A DNA stretch of 64,000 nucleotides. It comes from Bacteroidota bacterium (GTDB taxonomy: Bacteria > Bacteroidota > Bacteroidia > Chitinophagales > Chitinophagaceae). The stretch is taken from the NCBI GenBank assembly GCA_030706605.1, contig JAUZOE010000002.1, positions 62,001 to 126,000 on the forward strand. Direction: 5' to 3'. Of this stretch, positions 58,194-64,000 are shown one piece after another. A program made the translations under genes and the position numbers. The notes under the pieces are model-generated. The model did no database searches, was not told the origin of the DNA, and was given only the letters and a program-made list of their open reading frames with translations. Each line of letters opens with the position of its first letter. Positions within the stretch are counted from its first letter, which is position 1.

Positions 58194-58874
58194 ATGAAAA
58201 AGATATTTCCCAAAAAAATACAATTGGTCGTTGTATTTATCATGACTGTTGCTTTTGTCAAAGCACAAAATGCGCCCTTTTATTCTGAAATAAAAGCCTT
58301 TAAAACCCAGGATAATATTCACTTTCCTCCAAAACATGCGATTTTATTCCTGGGTAGTTCTTCTTTTAGAAAATGGACATCTCTGCAAAAAGATTTTCCG
58401 GCGTATAAGATCATCAACAGGGGTTTCGGTGGTTCTACTTTCCCCGATGCCATTCGTTATTTAGATCAGATTGTTTATCCATACCAGCCCCGCCAGGTAT
58501 TAATCTATGAAGGTGATAATGACCTGGCTTCTTCTGATAAAATCACTGCTGATTCTGTACTTAACCGGTTTAAAGAATTGTTTTTTCTTCTCAGGAAAAA
58601 TCTTCCAAAAAGCAGGATAGATTTTGTTTCAATAAAGCCAAGCCCAAGCAGGCAAGGGCTTGCACCTGAAATGGAAAAAGCAAATTCGTTGATAAAAAAT
58701 TTCCTGGAAGATAAAAAGAACAGTGGCTTCATTGATGTATATCACAGCATGCTTGATAAAAACGGGCTTCCCGATAAAAGTATTTTTGGTCCTGATAACC
58801 TTCACATGAATGCAAAAGGATATGCAATCTGGCAAAAAATAATTGAACCGTATTTAGTGAAAAATAAAAGTTAG
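58194..58874 (+). CDS. SGNH/GDSL family hydrolase, exported
   Basis: The 226-residue protein has a signal peptide (to about 24, AFVKAQ) and the SGNH blocks: block I ILFLGSSSFRKW (nucleophile Ser about 55), the Gly block NRGFGGSTFPDAI, block III YEGDNDLASSD (Asn), and block V DNLHMNAKGY (catalytic Asp/His). Probably an esterase or lipase acting on acylated carbohydrates or lipids outside the cytoplasm. First gene to the right of the repeat region. Confidence 0.9.
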   Translation: MKKIFPKKIQLVVVFIMTVAFVKAQNAPFYSEIKAFKTQDNIHFPPKHAILFLGSSSFRKWTSLQKDFPAYKIINRGFGGSTFPDAIRYLDQIVYPYQPRQVLIYEGDNDLASSDKITADSVLNRFKELFFLLRKNLPKSRIDFVSIKPSPSRQGLAPEMEKANSLIKNFLEDKKNSGFIDVYHSMLDKNGLPDKSIFGPDNLHMNAKGYAIWQKIIEPYLVKNKS

Positions 58875-59084
58875 TGATCATGAAAAAAGCTCAGTTGCGT
58901 GTTGATAGTGGTGTGGTAAACTCGGCCTTTTAGAATCAGGGATATTTTTAATTCTCCCGCATTAATAATTTATCCTTCTTCTTTAGGAGAATATTGTTTA
59001 ATATTGACATCTGTTTTTAAGGAAGTAGAACCGAATAAATAAACTCTATTTGAATCTTTTTCATCACACGAAAGAATTTGCTTT

Positions 59085-59597
59085 ATGGTAAAAAAAATAC
59101 TGGTGGTTTTGTTGATTATTCTTATTGTAATCCAATTTATAAAACCACAAAAAAATATCCATGCCGGGCCACAGCCTGCAGATATTTCTACACTATATCC
59201 AGTTCCTGCAGATGTAGATTCAATACTCGTTATAGCCTGTAAAGATTGCCACAGCAATAACACGCGTTATCCCTGGTATAATAATTTTCAACCGGCAGCA
59301 TGGTATTTAGCCAATCACGTTAAGGATGGAACAAGATCTTTTAATTTAAATGAGTTTGCAACTTATCCGGTGGCAAGGCAATACGACAAAATAGAAGAGA
59401 TAAAAAAGCAAATTGATAAAGGTGATATGCCTCTTTCCTCCTACACTCTTATTCATAGAGATGCCATTTTAAACGACGCAGAAAAGAATACGATTATTCA
59501 ATGGAGTGAAAATATTCGTAAGGAAATGGAAGCTAAATATCCGAAAGACAGCCTGATAAGAAAGCGCAAGCCTGTAACGCCACCACCTGCCGGTTAA
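59085..59597 (+). CDS. Haem-binding domain protein (c-type CxxCH)
   Basis: The 170-residue protein has one N-terminal membrane helix (ILVVLLIILIVIQFI) and a periplasmic domain with a single CKDCHSNNTRYPWY site (about 52-56), the c-type haem attachment motif of the haem-binding (PF14376-like) family. NFQPAAWYLANHV and the later MPLSSYTLIHRDA are also typical. Probably an electron-transfer or sensory haem protein. The C-terminal tail is Pro-rich (KPVTPPPAG). Alone on its strand. Confidence 0.88.
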   Translation: MVKKILVVLLIILIVIQFIKPQKNIHAGPQPADISTLYPVPADVDSILVIACKDCHSNNTRYPWYNNFQPAAWYLANHVKDGTRSFNLNEFATYPVARQYDKIEEIKKQIDKGDMPLSSYTLIHRDAILNDAEKNTIIQWSENIRKEMEAKYPKDSLIRKRKPVTPPPAG

Positions 59598-59757
59598 TAT
59601 TCAGATTGAGCAACACAGACTTTACATTGCTAGATTGGTTAATTCATAAAAGGCACAAGATGCTACGCTGAAGTGAATGTCTCATTCTTGTATCATTGGT
59701 GGTCAGGATTATCTTGCAAACAATGGCATGGAGAGACGGGAGTGAAGAGTGGTAAGA

Positions 59758-60237
59758 TTACGGTTCTTTAATATTAATTCTTTGTGCTGCATGTTCTTTT
59801 TTCCCAACGGCTGGAACCAATTCTCCAATCTTTCCAAAACCATATTTTGGCATGTTGTTATAGATGCACTCAAACTCGCCAGACTTAACTTTAAAAGTTT
59901 CATGCCAGATACCAACATCTCCATTACTTTTAATTTTTGTATTAAATTCTTTCCATGCAGGGTAATGGAAACCTGTTCGATCTTTAGCATAAGCCTCAAG
60001 CGCTTCGAACGATCTCCAATATTGAACAATCATCGGTGCCATGCCACCAGACATTTGGAAACCAAGAAAACCACTTTCCGGATTTTGTGAGAGTTCTTTC
60101 AACATTTTTGGCATTGCCTTGGCAACAGGAATCCATTTATGTAATTTCCAGAAATGATTAACACGCATTCCTATTAAGAAGACTACGAAATCGCCTTCGA
60201 AATTGACTGTCATTCGTTCATTAATTGTCTTTGCCAT
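59758..60237 (-). CDS. DUF4188 family protein (monooxygenase-like ferredoxin fold)
   Basis: The 159-residue protein begins with ERMTVNFEGDFVVFLIGMRV and has HKWIPVAKAMPKML, GFLGFQMSGGMAPMIVQYWR and a C-terminal FECIYNNMPKYGFGKIGEL. This matches DUF4188, a dimeric alpha-beta family similar to haem-degrading and small monooxygenases. The start agrees with the family. Function unknown. Stands alone, tail-to-tail with the haem-binding gene. Confidence 0.8.
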   Translation of the reverse strand: MAKTINERMTVNFEGDFVVFLIGMRVNHFWKLHKWIPVAKAMPKMLKELSQNPESGFLGFQMSGGMAPMIVQYWRSFEALEAYAKDRTGFHYPAWKEFNTKIKSNGDVGIWHETFKVKSGEFECIYNNMPKYGFGKIGELVPAVGKKEHAAQRINIKEP

Positions 60238-60433
60238 TTTAATGTATTTATAATTATTTAATAGCTGAAATTACATTGGATACTCATGAGTATTGAAGTT
60301 GAAATACATATAAAATTAATATTTGTATGAAAAATAAAGAAACTTATTTAATTAAGGTCCTTGTTATTGTTGAGCAAAAGAAAAGTGTGGTTATCCGGCA
60401 CTTTCTTAATTTTAAAGCAGAAAACCAACCCGT

Positions 60434-61708
60434 TTAAAAAACTTCTCCAACATTTACAAACAGCCCTTTCATGCCCTGGGTGCCAAATCCATAATCGATA
60501 GCAATATTGGTATTTGATTTTTTATTGAGGTTAATGCGTAGCCCGAAACCAGTGCCGGGCTGGATAGATTGTAATTGACTGGAAGGTGCTGAGGAAAAAC
60601 TTTCGGCATTAGCAAAGACCACGCCTCCAAATAATCCATTGCGCGAAATGGCAAACCGGTATTCGGATTCCAGGTACACCATCATGTTCCCGCGATAGCG
60701 GCCCTGGATAAATCCCCTGCCGGTATTATTAAAGCTATCCCAGCCGGTAGATGGCAGATCCAGGTAAGGAGATTTGCCACTCAGCACTACCCAATTGTAG
60801 CTCCAGAAGGCAAGTACATTTTTGGAGTGGCCGGGAAACTGGAAATATTTGCGTACATCCAGGATAGCCGATTGCCAGTTACTATTGCTGCCCATCCATT
60901 TCATATTGTCTCTGACCACCAGACCTGCAGACATCCCCTGGTCGGGATTGATCGGGTTTTTACGCGTATCATAAATCATATTGATAGCCATACCCGATGA
61001 AACGGTTTTAGAATCAGCGCCATAATTGGCATAATCCGAAACATCTCCATTACTTAATCCATCTTCAGAAATATCATTATGATAATCCAGCGTATAGCCC
61101 AGGCCGGCAGAAAAATTGGTAGTAATTTTTTTTAAGGCATACTGGTATATACGGATGTAATTATATTCCATGGGATCTTCCATACTCAACTTGCTATTAC
61201 TTCCCAGGCCAAAAGTACTTTGCGGATATTTCATATACCTCCAATCGCCTACCAGGTTCCAGGCATCTCCATGCAGCCACACATTGAGCTGCACAGGAAC
61301 CATGAATTGCTGGTTCTGCGTATAAGTAACATTAGCCGTAATGACCGACATTTTAGCAGTAGCTTTTTCTGAAGTAAAAAAAACAACATTGCCGGATAAA
61401 ATAGCTGCCAGCCTGGTTTGTAATGTGTAGCCTATAGCGGGCAATACCGAAATTACGGGTGGGTCGCCACGATTAATGCTATCAGATTTGGAAGAGGGTT
61501 TTAAACCAAACCATTGGCGAAAAACATCAGAAATGTCTTTTTCTTTTACGTCTTTAATCGTGTCGGCACTATACAATATCCGCACATCATTAGAATCGTT
61601 CAACAGTATTTGTGAATAAACCGGTTTTGAAAGGAGTAGCAAAACCTGGAAAAAAAGGAAAAAGAATAAACGGGTTTTCAAAAAAAGAAATTTAATTATG
61701 GTGTCCAA
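60434..61708 (-). CDS. BamA/TamA-like outer membrane beta-barrel protein without POTRA domains
   Basis: The 424-residue protein has a signal segment (FFFLFFQVLLLLSKPVYSQ) and no POTRA repeats. The rest looks like a surface-antigen (Omp85-type) barrel: VRDNMKWMGS, GFIQGRYRGNMMVYLESEYRF (the conserved RGR-like strand), and GTGFGLRINLNKKSNTNIAIDYGFG near the end. Proteins of this type in Bacteroidota have no known substrate. It is not part of an obvious operon. Confidence 0.8.
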   Translation of the reverse strand: MDTIIKFLFLKTRLFFFLFFQVLLLLSKPVYSQILLNDSNDVRILYSADTIKDVKEKDISDVFRQWFGLKPSSKSDSINRGDPPVISVLPAIGYTLQTRLAAILSGNVVFFTSEKATAKMSVITANVTYTQNQQFMVPVQLNVWLHGDAWNLVGDWRYMKYPQSTFGLGSNSKLSMEDPMEYNYIRIYQYALKKITTNFSAGLGYTLDYHNDISEDGLSNGDVSDYANYGADSKTVSSGMAINMIYDTRKNPINPDQGMSAGLVVRDNMKWMGSNSNWQSAILDVRKYFQFPGHSKNVLAFWSYNWVVLSGKSPYLDLPSTGWDSFNNTGRGFIQGRYRGNMMVYLESEYRFAISRNGLFGGVVFANAESFSSAPSSQLQSIQPGTGFGLRINLNKKSNTNIAIDYGFGTQGMKGLFVNVGEVF

Positions 61709-61901
61709 CTAAAACAAAAATAAATGTTCTAAAACAGAAGCCCCTGTTAAATCTGGCAAGGTGGAATTTGCCCTGTTTTTTGTGCGGTTGCAGGACCTGC
61801 CATGATTGTTACGGGCTGGTAAATACATAAGAACAATGAGTAATAAAAAAAATCTCTGATTAGAATTTTGCTCAAATTTGAATATTAATATACTGGTTCA
61901 T

Positions 61902-62945
61902 CTAAGAGTGTAATACAACTTTTAAAATTACATCAGCCGCAGTAATATATAGTACATCCTTCGATTCATTAAAAGCACAATTAGAAGTTTTCCGATCATA
62001 AATTTTTATTAACCCTAAAAGCTTTCCCCCGGGAGAAATAATATTGATTCCATCCGGGCCGGCGGCAAATAAGTTTCCATATTTATCAATCTTAAAACCG
62101 TCAGGACCTTGCTTTACAGTGGCTTTTTCCTTTAATGGTGCAGCATCAAACAATACGTGGCCATCTTTCAGATTTCCATTTGCATCAAGATCATAAACAT
62201 ACCATTTTGGTTTTTTATTATCGCTGCTTGCGACGTATAGTTTTTTTTCGTCTAAGGAAAGCGCTATTCCGTTAGGTTTGGGAATACTATCGGTCAGTAA
62301 TGTTAATTTGCCGTCTATGTCTATTTTATAAACACCTTCAAAATTCAATTCTCTTTCAGGGTCTGTGTCGCCTTGCGGTAAACCATAAGTCGGATCAGTA
62401 AAATAAATGTTGCCCTTGCTGTCACACGCTAAATCATTGGGACTGTTGAACTTTTTGCCGTTATAGCTTGCTGCCAGCACTGTATAGTCCGCTTTGGGTT
62501 TGTTAAGACCGGCATTCATTCTCACAACCTGCCTGTTGCCTGACTGGCAAATCAAAAGCCTGCCATTTTTGTCAAGCGTCAATCCGTTAGAACCTATCTC
62601 TCCCTTGCGTTCTTTAGTGCCGGTATAACCTGAATTTCTCAAATAAACACTTGTCGAATCACCTTGTGCCCACTGATATATTTTATTTTCCGGCACATTA
62701 GAAAATAATAGTGAATTCTTCTCTGCAATCCACACAGGTCCTTCAGCCCAATTAAAACCTCTTGCAATCACCTCTATGGTTGCATTACTGTCAATTAATG
62801 GTAAAGCACTCTTATCGTAAATTTCTATTTTACCAATTGGATTATCTTTTTGAACATTTTTATCTTTTTCTGAATTATCATTTTGAGAATGGCAACTGCA
62901 AACAAATAGTGCAGCGATGATCATGATATTTTTTGTGAGGTTCAT
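61902..62945 (-). CDS. SMP-30/gluconolactonase-type lipoprotein
   Basis: The 347-residue protein has a lipobox (AALFVCSC, Cys about 18) and a six-bladed SMP-30 propeller with the metal-site parts FNWAEGPVWI (Glu), GSNGLTLDKNGRLLICQSGN, FNSPNDLACDSKGNIYFTDP (Asn) and KPNGIALSLDEKKLYVASSD (Asp). Likely a sugar lactonase in the periplasm. It lies 12 bp downstream of the galactonokinase gene, which suggests it opens galactono- or related lactones ahead of that pathway. Confidence 0.88.
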   Translation of the reverse strand: MNLTKNIMIIAALFVCSCHSQNDNSEKDKNVQKDNPIGKIEIYDKSALPLIDSNATIEVIARGFNWAEGPVWIAEKNSLLFSNVPENKIYQWAQGDSTSVYLRNSGYTGTKERKGEIGSNGLTLDKNGRLLICQSGNRQVVRMNAGLNKPKADYTVLAASYNGKKFNSPNDLACDSKGNIYFTDPTYGLPQGDTDPERELNFEGVYKIDIDGKLTLLTDSIPKPNGIALSLDEKKLYVASSDNKKPKWYVYDLDANGNLKDGHVLFDAAPLKEKATVKQGPDGFKIDKYGNLFAAGPDGINIISPGGKLLGLIKIYDRKTSNCAFNESKDVLYITAADVILKVVLHS

Positions 62946-62957
62946 GTTGGTGATATT

Positions 62958-63905
62958 TTACTGGTATAATTTATAAATAACAGTTTGCCCTTTAATGAGT
63001 GCTTTGTCAGCATTTATGTGCTGAATACTTTTACTAATTTCCAAAAGATGTAATGCTTGTGAATAGGGTAATAAGAATTTTTTATCGGACACAAGTGTAA
63101 CAGAACTATAATTGATATGCAACAAATCTTTTAATTCAGTGCCAATAAGCAAACCACTCAGGTAATGATAATTTTCTTTCGGGTTCAGTTTGTTAAATAG
63201 CTGGTTTGTTCTTACATGGAAAATACTGTTTAATAAATTATCGTAAGCCCCTTCTTTAACTCCCTTTTCAAAATTTGGATTAGTAATTTCTGAGAGATAA
63301 TTTTCTTTTTCTAAAGAAGCCGATAAAATACTTTTCGTGGAAAGCAAATCGAAAAGTTCACCGGTCATAAATGTCTTACACCCTGCTATCAGGCCACTTT
63401 TCACACTCACATGTTTAGAATGTGTGCCGGGTAAAATAAATAACCGTTCATCAGGAGAGTTCTTTACATCACAACCTACCACCATCGTTTCTTCACCCCG
63501 CATTACATCATTTGCAGATTTAACTCCGGATATCATAATCACCCGATGCTTAAAATCATTAGAAGGATCAATTGGATGAACCAATAAATCATCTCCGCCT
63601 GTTTTTGCAGGAAGTGGTTTATATTCTAATTCCATCATGCCAATGCCGGACGATGCCATTCCGGAAATGATTACGACTACATTATCTAAGCTATATCCGG
63701 AATGTGTGGAAAGTGTTTTAATTCCTGCTGAAATTATAGATCTGTAAAATAAAAATCTATCCAGGGAACTATTTTTCCATGATGTATGTGTGGACGCTAT
63801 GCCTTGCTGCGATGTAACTTCAGCTAACACGTTTTGTGCTTCAGTTTCAACTAAGCGTAACCGAAAAGAAGAAGTTCCCCAATCGCAACTGATAAATTTA
63901 TCCAT
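62958..63905 (-). CDS. dgoK: 2-dehydro-3-deoxygalactonokinase
   Basis: Phosphorylates 2-dehydro-3-deoxy-D-galactonate in the DeLey-Doudoroff route of galactose breakdown. The 315-residue protein starts FISCDWGTSSFRLRLVE (the ATP-binding N-terminal Asp) and has VIISGMASSGIGMMELEY, LFILPGTHSKHVSVKSG and FMTGELFDLLSTKSIL, all specific to DgoK. First gene of a minus-strand pair with the lactonase. The partner aldolase (dgoA) would lie outside the window. Confidence 0.92.
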   Translation of the reverse strand: MDKFISCDWGTSSFRLRLVETEAQNVLAEVTSQQGIASTHTSWKNSSLDRFLFYRSIISAGIKTLSTHSGYSLDNVVVIISGMASSGIGMMELEYKPLPAKTGGDDLLVHPIDPSNDFKHRVIMISGVKSANDVMRGEETMVVGCDVKNSPDERLFILPGTHSKHVSVKSGLIAGCKTFMTGELFDLLSTKSILSASLEKENYLSEITNPNFEKGVKEGAYDNLLNSIFHVRTNQLFNKLNPKENYHYLSGLLIGTELKDLLHINYSSVTLVSDKKFLLPYSQALHLLEISKSIQHINADKALIKGQTVIYKLYQ

Positions 63906-64000
63906 AGAAATGATTAATAAATATTCAATTCTTTAAACAAAAGAAAGCCAAATACAATTTCAATAAAAACTCTGAATAGTTTCAGTATTTCCTAAACTGG

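Noticed and set aside
59709-60029. Overlapping 106-codon frame inside the DUF4188 gene.
   Set aside because: Out-of-frame shadow of a gene with clear family motifs.

Overview
The window looks like a chromosome segment of a Bacteroidota member, most likely Chitinophagaceae-like. This is inferred from the low-GC coding sequence, several matches to the Bacteroidota promoter form TTTG-N19..21-TAnnTTTG, a futalosine-pathway MqnC, a fused E1 alpha/beta 2-oxoacid dehydrogenase, TonB-dependent receptors and many Sec-exported proteins with the short signal peptides typical of the group. No rRNA operon, prophage, insertion sequence, integrase or CRISPR array was seen.

Layout. 1-4.8 kb: surface-sugar genes on the minus strand (partial GDP-mannose pyrophosphorylase, arabinose-5-phosphate isomerase, a stand-alone cupin phosphomannose-isomerase-type protein), with recQ and tRNA-Phe(GAA) on the plus strand. 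4.8-8.1 kb: mnmG, two parS-like palindromes, ybeY, a solitary feoA and a nadD interrupted by a one-base shift at an A9 tract. 8.2-17 kb: a large secreted beta-propeller/discoidin protein, araD-araA, a PfkB kinase and a MATE exporter. 17-27.8 kb: hydrolytic and central enzymes on the minus strand (GH20 hexosaminidase, M1 peptidase, E1 fusion, an M16 peptidase pair, a PDZ aspartyl protease). 27.8-35 kb: mqnC, a small basic ORF with its own palindrome and terminator, DUF2461, an HNH endonuclease-like protein, ligA and an aldo/keto reductase. 35-39 kb: a plus-strand row of 2H phosphoesterase, radical-SAM protein, TcmP and Gp37/Gp68 three-Cys protein. 39-47 kb: an HGSNAT-like acyltransferase, an AmgK-type kinase fused to a RapZ C-terminal domain followed by a MurU-type nucleotidyltransferase, an efflux adaptor plus TolC, and a PLP lyase.

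47.6-53.4 kb is a vitamin B12 uptake locus: a TonB receptor, then a promoter, a cobalamin riboswitch, btuB, a DUF6580 membrane protein and a DUF71/COG2102 ATP-pyrophosphatase. The end of this last gene is the most unusual part of the window. Its last 36 codons plus 99 bp of downstream DNA recur, diverged but ungapped, exactly 2608 bp further on, and a shorter third remnant occurs near 58.0 kb. The copies bracket two gene cassettes. Cassette A is AT-rich: a 103-aa protein, an HELGH metallopeptidase and a dCTP-deaminase-like enzyme. Cassette B holds a Crp/Fnr regulator and an O-methyltransferase. This looks like an insertion hotspot at the gene's 3' end.

58-64 kb: an SGNH hydrolase, a haem-binding protein, DUF4188, a BamA-like barrel, and an SMP-30 lactonase paired with a 2-dehydro-3-deoxygalactonokinase. 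All functions are read from sequence motifs only; no database search was run.
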